Below the pieces are notes generated by a model. That model worked only from the letters and a program-made list of their open reading frames with translations, made no database searches and was not told where the DNA came from. From Dryomyza anilis (taxonomy: Eukaryota; Arthropoda; Insecta; Diptera; Dryomyzidae): a stretch of 64,000 nt of DNA. Position 1 is the stretch's first letter. Each line of letters begins with the position of its first letter. The stretch is from positions 59,488,351 through 59,552,350 of the forward strand of contig OX638131.1 of assembly GCA_951804985.1 (NCBI GenBank), in the 5' to 3' direction. This document shows positions 37,940 through 48,785 of this stretch, one piece after another. A program made the translations under genes and the position numbers.

Positions 37940-38945
37940 GTGTTCATAACGGGACCAACAATACCAAAAGAGCGCCTTAAAGAGATGCTGCCACATCAAA
38001 ACAAATACATTTACCTATCATCCGATTGGGAGATCATTCGGATGGAAGAACCAACCAAAGTAGGGCAATCAGTGATGATTGCAGTGAGTCATGAGACAGA
38101 AGAGCTATTGAAGAAGAATAGCTTCAGAATTATCATCGGACTAAACAGTGTCGTTGCACGCCTCGTGACATGGAGAGGGAATACCGATATGAAGCAACTG
38201 GATCGCAATGATGAAGGTAATTCAAATTAACCTGCACCATAGCATAACGACTTCTGCACACCTTCTTCTCCATATCACAAAAAATAAGATAGATATCGTA
38301 TTTATACAAGAATCATGGGTGAACCAGAACAAAATCTCTGGACTTGACCATACGGACTACGTCACCTACAATGCTTCAGACAACAGAACACTTAGAACAT
38401 GCATTCTTGCAAAAAGAACTTTAAAACCAATACTCTTGACTTAGTTCAGTAATCGAGATAAAATATCTATAAGAGTAGACACAAAAATAGAATCCCTAAT
38501 TATAGCGCACGATGATGGAGACCTTCCTCCTCGTAAAATAGTTGGACAGCTTGTCAAATACGCAAATAAAAAAAAGATCAACGCAATAATAGGATGTGAT
38601 GCAAATGCTCATCACACTCTCTGGGGAAGTACAGATACAAACCACAGAAGCTATATGACAAAATACAATCTTGCCATCCTAAACAAAGGCTCTGAGCCAA
38701 CTTTCGAAACCAGAAATAGAAGAGAAGTTTTAGATATAACACTTAACACACGTTCTAACATCACACGACCAGAGGACTGGAACGTATTAAGTGAAACGAG
38801 TGTTTCAAACCATTTCGAATTCAAAATCAATACAGGGAAACAAAATGACCATGATAACAAACCCAAAAATAAAACGAACTGGGCGGAATTCATAAACATA
38901 GTAGGCAAATCTAAATCGCAGATGGTTTCGTTTCTTTGTCAGTGA
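37940..38945 (+). pseudogene. LOA-like LINE fragment: ORF1 end and endonuclease
   Basis: 37940-38230 encodes an ORF1 C-terminal segment (PKERLKEMLPHQNKYIYL, ARLVTWRG). It overlaps by 23 bp with the ORF2 start at 38208 (MKVIQINLHHSITTS). The endonuclease shows IDIVFIQESWVNQNK, then after a TAG at 38442 NAIIGCDANAHHTLWGS and EVLDITLNTRSN. The catalytic His region reads SVSNHFEFKI. The copy breaks off near 38945, before RT. It is better preserved than the relative at 26524. Confidence 0.8.
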
Positions 38946-39389
38946 CGGTTTTTTCTTTTTTTTTTAGTGCATGCATTTGTGATTAGAACAGTGTTTCTTG
39001 AAAAGTAAATAAAGTAATATAAATATTATAAAGTGTAGTGTACAATGTTCTACATTATTGTCTAACAATTGATTTAACCAATAGTTAATGTGCAAACATA
39101 CAACTAATTACATATATATTTTGTAATAATTGCATAAAATAATTCTGTTGCATGTAAATTGTTATTGTTATTTTATTTGTGTCTTTCAATTCTTCTTTGT
39201 GCTATATTTTTTTACGCTAATCTCTTGTTGTGTTGTTAGTGTGTTCAAAATCAATAGCATTAACCCTTGCGTCCCTTTTAGTTTTTTTTAGCACGAAATA
39301 CTTTACTTTGTGTTTTTCGATAGTTTTATACTATGGATTTCTTATCAGTAAAAACTTCTCTGCCTGCTTACTGAGGGACAATTGTAAAA
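38946..39389. other. Interval between LINE fragments
   Basis: T-rich non-coding sequence, likely the 5' untranslated region of the next LINE. The 39230-39457 open frame leads into its PHD-like segment. Confidence 0.4.
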
Positions 39390-40614
39390 GTCAAAACATT
39401 TTAAACTCAATGTTTTCCTGTTCCGGTCGCTGTGGTCAGTTGTACTACATGTGCTAATATTTCCATTGGATGCACTGAATTTTTATTTTCAGATCATTCA
39501 GGTCTGCAGTGGTATTGTCATACTTGTGGACCTCTTTCTCCATCATTTTTTTTTTGTTAAAATAAATAACTTTAGTGAAAAACTTAATATTTTAAATTCC
39601 AATTAAATGAAATATTAAATTCGTTAAACGAATTCAGCTCAACAGTAGCATACAGTGATACTGCACATAAGCCTGACATTATTCAAGATAATACAGTTAT
39701 CAATAATAAATCAGTCTCTGATAACTAAATTAGTAGAAAAAAAAACGAAAAAGAAACAACACTAACAATAATAAATATTTAAGCCCTACTAAGGCAAAAC
39801 GTTGTTCTCAATGAATTCCTATTACCCCTTCTCTTCCTTCTATTAGTCCTTCACTAATAGCAGCAACCCTGCCCAAAACAACCTCAAGTAGTATGGCTCT
39901 AGTTAGTGCTATTTTAAAGGCAATCCCAAAATTAAAAAAAAAAATCATATCTCGGTTGATGCCAAGACAACAGAAATGACAAGACAACAGAAAATATTTC
40001 CAATTTTATAAAACCGAATAAACTAGTGCCAACTGATACTTACTTATCTTGTAAAAAATCGGAAAATGGACATTTTATGCATCTTTTACTTTATCAATTG
40101 CTGAAGAACGTGCTGCGGCCGTTATCAGTTCAAATCTTTGGACTGATAACATTCTTGTTTTTAAGTTCAAAACCAAAAGAAACAATAGACCAAATAAAAT
40201 TGTCCACCAAAATCCAAAAAACTTAAGCGTATCTCCCTTTACTACGAAAACGTAAGGGATTGCGTTCAAAGACTCGGTATATCTTTTTATAAACTCAGAA
40301 TTTCGCGTACGATATCATCGCGCTAACTCAATGTTTTTAGAAAAGATAGATTTGACATCGAAAAATCTCCAGTCGGTGGTGGTATATTAATAGCAATAAG
40401 GAACAATTTAATAAGTTCTTTATTAGAAATTCCTATTGCTGCTACATTAGACCTTATTTGTGTTAGGATTGTACTTCACAATTCCTGTGCATATATCTTA
40501 AACTCTTACATTCCCCCGAAAAGTAGCATACAAGTCTATGAGACCTTATCCATAGATTTTGTATTGGAAATGCTTAATAGTTCTGATGATATTATACTTT
40601 TATTTAAAAATCAG

Positions 40615-41873
40615 AATTATGCGACGCATATGCGCATCAATATAGTCGAACGAGTGCGAACAAAATAGTGTGCGTCGCATTTGAGACTATTTGAGAAAAT
40701 TGGGTGAGGCGCATATGGCCCTCATATAGCCCGCACGCATGCTGAAAAAAACAGTTTGCCGTATTTATGACACAATCTCATATAGCACTCACGAGTGCGG
40801 CCAAAACATAATAACAAAAATATAAAATTATGAAATATAGTTTGACATTATTTTAAATATTATAAAAATTGTAAATACATTTTGATGTCATCAAAACTTA
40901 AACAAACAAATTAAATTATAATTTATATATTAAATATAATAGTATTATAGCATCATTATATTGTAGCATCAGTGCCGCAGTGGTTATTGTGCTGGACTAC
41001 GAGCCAAAAGGTCCCGCAGCACAGGTCGAAATCTGGGCTGGAATACTCAACATCTTTGAATAGAATAATGTTTTTCTATTCCGCGCAACCTCTTGGCAGA
41101 TAATGGAAAACCTCCGAAAGTAAACAACCGGCGCTTTTCCATGTTCACATCCTGCCGTTTGCTAAACTGTTCTTTGAGTACTGTACGCATAGCTCAAGTG
41201 GTGAAAGCGCTCGGCCTATGATATTCATACCAGTAGGAATATATTATTATTATATAAACTAAACTACTATATGAAAGAAAACGTTTTTGCAGTCTGCACT
41301 AATAATGGAATTTGGTTTGATTTCTGATGTTTGATGTCATACATTTAAAATTAGCAACCAAAGAGTTAACATAAAAAATTTTAAATAAAGCCACCTCTTA
41401 CAAAGAATACTAAACAATATAAAATGAACAATTAAAAACTTACCTGAAAATATTAATAGTTGATATTAATATGCTTGGAAGGACGCGCAATAAAAACCTG
41501 CACAATCAAAAACAGGAAATGTCTCATAATTTATTTTATTGTTTTAAAAATTATGGAAATTTTGTAAAATCGACCTTTCAAATTTATACTATAGTACTCG
41601 CACGAATGCGAGTTTTGTGATTTGTGTGTGCTCGCACTACACACACATGTCATGCGCCTGATTTTATACGAAAAATTTTTTTTTGAGTGCTCGCACTAAG
41701 ATATTACTACACAATAACGTCGTGCGCCCGCACGAATGCGAGGTTGTGATATTTGTGTGCTCCGCACTCATGTTGTGCGCGCGCACGTTCTGTGTTCATT
41801 TTGTTCGCATATAGCACGCACGATGTGAGCCCGCACGACATGATTTTTTGTGCGACGCACGTTTGCAATCTGG
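40615..41873. mobile_element. Non-autonomous element with GTGCG-rich ends, inside the LINE endonuclease
   Basis: The interrupted endonuclease frame stops near 40615 and resumes near 41874. The inserted 1.26 kb begins TGCGACGCATATGCG and ends TGCGACGCACGTTTGCA. Both ends are crowded with direct and inverted GTGCG, TGCGAG and CGCACGA motifs, for example GCGAACAAAATAGTGTGCG on the left and TTCATTTTGTTCGC on the right. No transposase. Class unknown; subterminal motif clusters of this kind occur in hAT- and CACTA-type elements. Confidence 0.6.
40965..41255 (+). mobile_element. tRNA-derived SINE, plus strand
   Basis: Starts with a degenerate tRNA-like head (GCCGCAGTGGTTATTGTGCT box A region, CAGGTCGAAATCTGGG box B region). 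A body with CTCGGCC follows, and it ends in ATTATTATTAT. It shares the body end and ATT tail with the SINE at 25295-25559, so both are one superfamily. It is nested inside the GTGCG-rich element. Confidence 0.7.
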
Positions 41874-42264
41874 GTAACTCTAAATCTCGACAAGAACAGA
41901 TTTTTGTTGACACTATATCATCTGACTTATAACAAGTAAGTTGTATTACTAATTGTCTGGAACGACAACTTTACTACAGATAGTAACAATGTTGTAGTTA
42001 CAAATTCGACGAATGTTCTAATAGACATTGATGCATATCATCCGCCTCTAACAATAATTTATCTATCTGATATTGCGAATATCATTAATAGTAAATCTGC
42101 AGACAAGGCTTATGAATTTTATTTTGAAAGAGCCAACATTTCATTATTAAATGAATTGTTGTCTGCTAAAATTGATATTCATGACACTTGATGAACTTGA
42201 TGTTGCCATAAACTATTTCTACCATGAAGTCTTTTCCTGCATAGCACTATCTGTACTATATAGC

Positions 42265-43007
42265 TGTTGAGAGTTAGCATTATGACAGTCACTCATAGCG
42301 TGGAAGTTCATTGATATTTTTCTAGTGGGTATTTGCTGTTGCTAAATATTAATTGCTAAATATTTAAATAATATTATATGCATTCTAATTGTTGTTAAAA
42401 CAAAAAGTAAATGATGTTGGTTTGATGACACAACTTTTGGTCGTTGCCTAAATAAGCGGCGACAATTTACTTAGTCAGCAATTGTAACTATAAACCAAAT
42501 TCGTAGCAGCGTCAAGTTGCTAGCTTGAAGAAAATAAGCACGTGGTGCAATTTGTTTGTAAACAAAGATGACTTCAATTCAATGACTTTGCGATGGTCTA
42601 AATTCAATGTCATCGCGGGTTGTTGATTATGCAAGAGTTGCTTTCACGGTCAGCGTTAAGAAGTCGAGTTGTGGATCGAACTTGAGTTCTTTACGGAACT
42701 TGTGATTGGTTAAAATTATGCTTCTGGGTATAAGCAGCAAAACACACTGTGATTGGCCAAAATTATGTTTCTAGGCTGAAGCAGCAAAAGACACTGGAAA
42801 AGTAGCATTGAAACTTAGATTAAGTATTAGTATATAAGCTGTAGTTATTTAGTTTTTAAGAGAGTTTTTATTAGATTAAGAAGTGAGTCCAATAAGTGGA
42901 ACAGAAAAAAGGAAATAAAAGTTATAAAAAGGATAAACTTGAAATGGAGTAAGTGTTATTATTTATTAAATGTCTTATTTTTAGATGATGAAATAGGGAC
43001 ATTAACA
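42265..43007 (+). repeat. 5' LTR of gypsy element B
   Basis: Inferred from TGTTGAGAGTTAGC at the start and GGGACATTAACA at the end, immediately before the primer-binding site. A TATA-like AGTATATAAGCTG lies near 42829 and AATAAA-like signals near 42910. The start coordinate is inferred because the 3' LTR is outside the window. The interrupted LINE frame ends just before it, which supports this edge. Confidence 0.6.
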
Positions 43008-43008
43008 T

Positions 43009-43026
43009 TGGCGCAGCCGGTTTTAG
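43009..43026 (+). other. Primer-binding site of element B
   Basis: TGGCGCAGCCGGTTTTAG, the same type as in element A (TGGCCCAGCCGGTTTTCG). Probable tRNA-Ser primer by analogy with 17.6/297. Confidence 0.7.
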
Positions 43027-43123
43027 AACCAAACACTGATATAGGAAAAATTATAAGAATATAAACAATTTTGGAAAATTAGAATAGTTTCGTTGGAAAA
43101 AATATCTTAAACTGATACGTTTA

Positions 43124-44840
43124 ATGGAAACTCTTCAATCAGAATTAAAAAAGGCACAACATGAAACAAAAAAATTATATGGAGAAATTGGACTTTTTAT
43201 TGAACGTTCAGAGATTAAAAGAATAAACGGTTCAAAAGACTACATTCAGCTAGTTAGAGAAAAGATTAGAACCACTGCTGTCACGAGAATAGAAGAAGCA
43301 GACATAATATTCTTATCATTTTTAGAAATAATAGAAGCTAAGACAGATTTTAGCATAACAGAGAAAGAAAAATTAGAGACAGTGTTAACAGAATTAAAAA
43401 AAATGAATAATTGCTTAACAGATCAAATTAAAACAATTTTGGATCACGCAGAACACTTAGACGAAAATAGAGGAAAACTAGTGGAAATTATTGAAAACCG
43501 GAATTACATAGACACACCGGAAACATCTAGAAGTGCCCGATTCAGGGCTGAGTATGGTTGTATCACAGATGCACAAAAAAGAATTGTACAATTAGAAGAT
43601 AGAAATAGTCTACTACAGCAAGAATTAGACTTAGTAACCAACGACTCATTGATACATAAGGAAGCTGTAAATAACAGTGAAATAAGTCACACGGAAAAAA
43701 TAAATTTCCCGGAATTTAAAATGGGTATCGAACATATTTCCAAAATGGTGAAACATTTGGTTCCGATGTTCTCAGGCACGGACTCCAATGATTTACCCTC
43801 AGAAGTATGTAAATTCATACAAGGATGTGATTTAGTGGTAAAGTCAACAAAAGAAACAGAGTTTCAAGAATTTTTATCGTGTGTTAAGCTAAGAATATAT
43901 GGAGATGCATTCGACCTAGTAAAAGGTATTCAATTTAGCGGATTAGATGAATTATATACTTTAATAAAGAGGACATATCTTAAAACCGTAACATTAGACT
44001 CAGTGGTAAATGAAATAAAGGAGACATATCAAAGATCTACCGTACACCATACACATGCTAAATAATAAGGCGGACTCACTAGATTCACTGATAGAGGAAG
44101 CGGTAGAAACTTTGGAGACGATACAAAGTGGGCGTGTAAGAGAAACATCGCATAGTGCCGCAGAGGAGCTTTTTAGCAGAGCCTCACACCCCACATGTGG
44201 AGAAATCGGTATAAAAAATTCAAACGAAAGGAATAAAGTGGCAACCCCATGTTCATTTTGCGGTAATGTAGGACACACGCGGGACGAGTGCGTCAGTCGA
44301 AAAAATACTCCATACTGTCAAGGATGTGAGACCTATGGTCACGAAACGAACTTAAGATGTGCACAGAAAATAAATGAACCAGAGCAGCAATTTACAAGTA
44401 AACAACAAACGCAAAATAACAACTATAATGATGGCTTCAAGAACAATACGCAAGCCAAAAATAGCAATTATAATGCTCGTGGTAATAATAACCACAACAA
44501 TGGGAATTATAATAATAATGGAAATAATAGGAATTATAATAATAACAATAATAATAGAAGATATAACAACAATAATAGGAAAACTAACAATAATAATAGA
44601 AATAATAATTACAACAATGGAAATAACTTTAACAATAATAATGGTAATACCAATAGTAATAGTCGTCAATATTATAATAATAATGATGATAGGAGAAATG
44701 GAAATAATAATAACAACAACAATAATAATAATAAGAAAGATTTAAATAAATGTAAATGGTGTGCAAGAATCGGGCATACGTTGGAAAACTGTTACGCGAA
44801 GAAAAAGTTTGAGTCTACCCGCAATCAGGGAAACTGTTAG
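43124..44840 (+). pseudogene. gag: Gag of gypsy element B with Asn-rich insert
   Basis: From ATG 43124 the protein has an N-terminal helical and coiled-coil region (~200 residues), a capsid-like part (FPEFKMGIEHISKMVKHL), and after a one-base frameshift near 44045 the nucleocapsid. Two CCHC knuckles are CSFCGNVGHTRDEC near 44251 and CQGCETYGHETNLRC near 44318. A third, CKWCARIGHTLENC, comes near 44750. Between the second and third lies ~110 residues made mostly of Asn with Tyr, Gly and Arg (44405-44735). Element A has only a short Lys/Asn linker there. Gag would bind and package element RNA; the frameshift inactivates this copy. Confidence 0.82.
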
Positions 44841-44935
44841 GGGCCCAGAATAGGCCAATTATCTGGGAACCCAAGACAAGTTGCGACATCAGGCCAACGA
44901 AGATAGGAATTGTAAATCAGACGCCGTGTGCGGCA

Positions 44936-45865
44936 GTGGATACGTTCGCTATCAATGGTAGGAAAATGGTAGATAATTTTTGTTCACTAATTGTATTGAC
45001 GTTGAAAGTCTTTGGCATAATAGCATTAACAGCAAAAAATAATTTGTATGATTGCATAATAAATAGGATATGTATTGAAGAAAATAAGAAGAAATTAAAT
45101 GATCTGATAACTTCCGGAATTGATAGCATAAATAAAAATATGAGTAAATATATTGAAAATATTAAGGAATTAAAATTAAGTTTATATACAAAATCAAAGA
45201 AAAATCGCATTATGTATAGTAGACATGGGGAATTCAGACAGATATCAAAATTAAATGATGTCTTTATAGAAATTCCTTGTAAGGAAGCAAAATATGGGAA
45301 ACTAATATTACTAGTATATTGTGGTGCAGACTCTAGCTTGGTAAAGCGGAGTGCATTAGATAATAAGCTAGAGAGAAATTTAAAAGACACAAAAGATCTG
45401 AGCGGAGCATTTGGGGGACATGTGACCACCGCAGGATCAATTGAAATTCAACATGTGGAACATAGAAGGCTCAGTCTGACGTTACATACAATAATGCAGG
45501 ATCAGGGAGTTCCGGCAGACGGTATACTTGGACGAGATAATCTATGGAACCACGCAATCATCAATGCAGTGGAAAAGGGATTAACCTTTATAGACAGAAA
45601 CAAAAATAAAATTGTAACACTACCACTAAGATCACTAGATGAAATAAATAAAATATTTTACAGTGAAGAAATAAAAATAACAGCAAGATCTAAAGGTATC
45701 GCCAGATTACCACTACGAACCAAGATCCCCGTAGTAATAGTTCAAAAACAAGTAATTTCGCCAGGAGTTTATATCGGAGAAACCATATCAAATGTGAGAA
45801 AAAATAGTGTTTACGTTTCAGTGTTAAACTCAACAGAAAAATATATAATATTGAATAAGAACATA
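44936..45865 (+). pseudogene. pol: Pol N-terminus (protease) of element B, truncated
   Basis: Homologous along its length to the start of element A pol: IEIPCKEAKYGKLILLV, then SLVKRSAL, GAFGGHVTTAG, GVPADGILGRDNLWN and SPGVYIGETISNVRKN. The aspartic protease active site, DSGAD in element A, reads YCGAD here, so the catalytic Asp is lost. The reading frame runs into the Polinton left end near 45866, after which RT and integrase are missing from this side. They should resume beyond the right end of the Polinton, outside the window. Confidence 0.82.
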
Positions 45866-47280
45866 AGTAGTATGTTTGCGCCGGTTCTGGCTCAAAGGGG
45901 CTCCATGGAGCCATAAGGAGACATGAGGAGCATTTTTTACAGAAGTGTTGTTATTGTTTTCAATAGGGATCATTTTTTAACAGAGGTCTTGTTAGTGTAT
46001 TTCAGTTGAGATCAGTTTTTTATCAGTTTTTTCATATGGAGTATTTTTTAAGATGTGTGGATCATATTTTATCAAAAGCGTTCTAATTATTTTTATACGG
46101 AGTATTTTTAAAAATGGTTGGATAATATTTTATCGAAAGCGTTCTAATTGTTTTCATAGGGAGTATTTTTTAACATGATACAGTAGAACGTTTGCGCCGG
46201 TTCTGGCTCAAAGGGGCTCCATGGAGCCATAAGGCCCCATGAGGAGCATTTTTTAACAGAGATGTTGTTATTGTTTTCAATAGGGATCACTTTTTAACAG
46301 AGTAGTTGTTAGTGTATTGCAATTCGGACAATTTTTTAACAGAGGTGTTGTTATTGTTTTCAATAGGGATCATTTTGTAACAGAGTAGTTGTTAGTATAA
46401 TTTTAGGTGTATTATATGTATACTATATACATTATAATGGCATGGAGCAATTGGGATGACATTTTAACATATGTTGTTAATGTTGATACATACATATATA
46501 TTATATGTATGTTATGAAGGCATGCAGTCGTAAAGAGTAAATTTGCAACTCATATTGTTGTTGGGATAATCATTTCGGAGTAAGCATTTTTAATGGCAAT
46601 ATTTATAAACGTAGATATATGTACGTAATAATTTTGTTGTTGTATATGTTATAGAAGCAATTAAAATTTCAGTTTTATGCTTGATGATTTATTTTGCATG
46701 ATCATCAAGAGAGTTGAGGAACAAAGGGTTCAATTTAAAACTTTGTTGAGGAACGAAGATTGTAATTTAAAACATGGCTATATGAATGAATGTTGTTATT
46801 AGACATATATTTTTTGGTGGGTAATTTTTTTGTTGTAAACAGGTAAATGCACTTCTGCATTAATGCATTGACACATATTTAATTCAAGGTGAATTTTACA
46901 ATAATGGATATTGTAGTATATTTTTATTTTACAAAGTCATGGTCATTTAATTCGTTTAATTTGCTTATATGAATGAATGGCTATAAGACTCCATTGGGAT
47001 CATTTTTATTTAAATTTGCATGGAGCAAGAATGCTCCATTGGGATCAATTTTTAAACAACATACTATAAGTTTTAATGATTGAACATATTAAAACATGTT
47101 TAATTTTATTTAGTTTTTTCTTGAGTCAAATTTTATATACTCTCTTTAAAATTTTAATTGAGTATATTTATACTAATGGAATTATCTTTTTAACTCATTT
47201 TAAAGAGATATCCATTATATATAAATGGATCGAAATTTGAATTAAAGTTATTTATCGTCTACATTACAATTTGATAGGAA
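45866..47280. repeat. Left terminal inverted repeat of the Polinton
   Basis: Starts AGTAGTATGTTTGCGCCGG and ends ACAATTTGATAGGAA. The block GTTTGCGCCGGTTCTGGCTC plus ~60 further bases recurs at about 46193-46275, so the terminus is internally duplicated. Several subterminal copies of TTTTTTAACAGAG, TGTTGTTATTG and TTCAATAGGGATCA follow. Relative to the right TIR it has ~150 extra bases (around 46077-46227). Confidence 0.88.
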
Positions 47281-47287
47281 CAAAAAT

Positions 47288-47656
47288 ATGGTAAGATTTT
47301 TTTTTTTAATTTTTGTATTTATTAATTTATATATTTTTTTTTATTTTAAGGATTTCGCTGAAATTATTAGTTTAGCAAAAGGAAAACTCTCTACATGCAT
47401 TAGAGTAGATGACTTGCCCATTGATCAGGAATTCAGGATTTCTAAATTTGAATCGAAAAACACAATTAATGGAACAAAATTAATTGTACATCTAACAGAC
47501 AATAGATGGTTTTATCTACCAGCAAGAATTTCTAGAAAAGTTGAAACCGATGATCCATATTTATATAATATAAATGAGAAGAAGTGGTCTATTATTTTTA
47601 GAGGACGACAATCTGAATTAATGGGGATGGCTCTATTCGATTTACGTTATGAATAA
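47288..47656 (+). CDS. Polinton small protein at the left TIR edge, one intron
   Basis: The ATG at 47288 lies ten bases inside the TIR boundary. It is followed at once by GTAAGA, and TTTTAAG ends at 47350 before GATTTCGCTG, so a 60-bp GT-AG intron (47291-47350) is likely. The Phe-rich hydrophobic N-terminus of the unspliced frame would then be intron. The mature product is about 102 residues: Met, then DFAEIISLAKGKLSTCIRV, GTKLIVHLTDNRWFYLPARI, and a C-terminal DLRYE. The strand-rich middle could be a nucleic-acid-binding fold such as an OB fold, but this is a guess. A small protein at this place is common in insect Polintons. AATAAA follows at about 47697. The frame is intact. Confidence 0.72.
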   Translation: MVRFFFLIFVFINLYIFFYFKDFAEIISLAKGKLSTCIRVDDLPIDQEFRISKFESKNTINGTKLIVHLTDNRWFYLPARISRKVETDDPYLYNINEKKWSIIFRGRQSELMGMALFDLRYE

Positions 47657-47781
47657 AAACGTATCTATATACTTACTTTTAATATATTCATTTTTAAATA
47701 AAATACTTTAATATATACATATTGTTTTATTTATTTATTCTTAAAACGATTTGAAACAATATAACAAATAATTAATAAAAC

Positions 47782-48186
47782 TTATGTTTGCATTATCTGC
47801 TCAAAACTCTGTAGAGCGTTTAATAAAATTTTATCATCATCATCGTCCATTAAATTACAATAATGGCGATCCGCATTTAACATCCTCGGATCGTCTAAGT
47901 TAAGAAATAGATGATCTAGTCCATCATCTAACAACCCTTCCCTAATTCCAACATCTATCAAATTTACTGACGGGAGTGTAACGTCTTCTAGTATTTCAAT
48001 TTGAGGATTTACTGTTAATAAAATTTTTATTATTAATATAAAATAATTTTAAAAAATATATTTAGTTATTTACTTACAATTATAAGTTTTTGCCTTTTTA
48101 TGCGAAAAATTATGTTTTCGCAGGATATGCCGCTTCAGATTGTTTCTAGTCGAGAATTTTAAATATGGACAAAATTCACACTCCAT
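47782..48186 (-). CDS. Spliced C2H2 zinc-finger protein of the Polinton, minus strand
   Basis: Exon 1 is 48078-48186: ATG at 48184-48186, then ECEFCPYFKFSTRNNLKRH and ILRKHNF, a C2H2 finger (C-x2-C-x13-H-x4-H). It ends at a consensus donor GTAAGT. The acceptor TTAACAG lies at about 48012, giving a 66-bp phase-1 intron (48012-48077). Exon 2 (47782-48011) encodes an acidic tail (REGLLDDGLDHLFLNLDD, LMDDDDDKILLNAL) and ends QIMQT before TAA. The total is 112 residues with no internal stop. One finger plus an acidic tail suggests a DNA-binding regulator. It is tail-to-tail with the gene at 47288 and divergent from the zinc-finger frame at 48582. Confidence 0.75.
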
Positions 48187-48581
48187 TTTTTAATGTTTAT
48201 ATATTAAAAGTGTGAAAACGATTAAAATTTATTAGTATATCCATTGTATAGAACACCTTTATACATCAAAGTATGTAATATGATATATGTTTAACTGAAT
48301 ATAAAAATTTGAATTCAGCAAAATTTAAAGTATATCTAGTGGAATACACCGGAAGTCAATAAAATTCAGAATACGATTTCATAATTTTTGTACATTTTAT
48401 AACAACTCCGTTTTCTATATTTTACTAAGTAATTTGAGATATCCCTACTATGCAAAAAAAAATAAAATTTTAATAAGTCAGCAAAAATATTGATGGTAGG
48501 TAATGTTGATTTGAAGTTAAATAGCAATATTTAGTGTATATCTATCACTTCAATCCAACGTATCCAAAAACATATTTTAAA
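48187..48581. promoter_or_regulatory. Divergent intergenic region between two zinc-finger genes
   Basis: About 395 bp of AT-rich DNA separating the minus-strand finger gene from the plus-strand finger/PolB block. Promoters for both directions should lie here, but no single motif is diagnostic. Confidence 0.4.
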
Positions 48582-48785
48582 ATGTTCGTGTGTGAAATGT
48601 GTAAAAAGTCCTACGGGAAGTTATATAATTTAAAAAGGCACATCCTAAATGTGCATGACAAAAAAAACTTTACATGTAACAAATGTAATAAAACGTTCTC
48701 AAGGGAATACAATTTAAAAGTTCATTTATCGAAACATGATCTGGAGCTGTATATCAAGAAGACAAAAGGAACCGGTAATGGATAA
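48582..48785 (+). CDS. Two-finger C2H2 protein upstream of PolB
   Basis: From ATG 48582 the 67-residue product has two C2H2 fingers: CEMCKKSYGKLYNLKRHILN with VH, and CNKCNKTFSREYNLKVHLSK with H. It ends in a Lys-rich tail. The stop at 48783 overlaps the next ATG (48778), which is in the +1 frame. It may be a separate small gene, or the N-terminal part of PolB displaced by a one-base indel, since Polinton PolB often begins with zinc fingers. YNLKRHIL resembles NNLKRHIL of the minus-strand finger protein, so the two may be paralogues. Confidence 0.7.
   Translation: MFVCEMCKKSYGKLYNLKRHILNVHDKKNFTCNKCNKTFSREYNLKVHLSKHDLELYIKKTKGTGNG

Larger units (their letters stand above)
39390..42264 (+). 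pseudogene. LINE with PHD-type ORF1 and endonuclease, twice interrupted
   Basis: Near 39412-39545 a PHD-like finger is visible across a one-base shift: CSGRCGQLYYMC, then SGLQWYCHTCGPLSP. PHD fingers are known in ORF1 of CR1/L2-type LINEs. The endonuclease appears near 40365-40600 (GGGILIAIRNN, LDLICVRIVLHN, NSYIPPKSS) and resumes near 41875 after an insertion. It then reads IDIDAYHPPLTI near 42025 and ELDVAINYFYHEVF near 42190. It is cut at 42264 by the LTR of gypsy element B, so RT is absent from the window. Many frame breaks. Confidence 0.7.

Noticed and set aside
44352..44745. Ile-rich hydrophobic frames in both strands
   Set aside because: They are shadows of the AAT/AAC repeats that encode the Asn-rich Gag linker.
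47291..47350. A Phe-rich membrane or signal segment at the start of the left-edge Polinton gene
   Set aside because: It is flanked by GTAAGA and TTTTAAG and is best explained as an unspliced intron.
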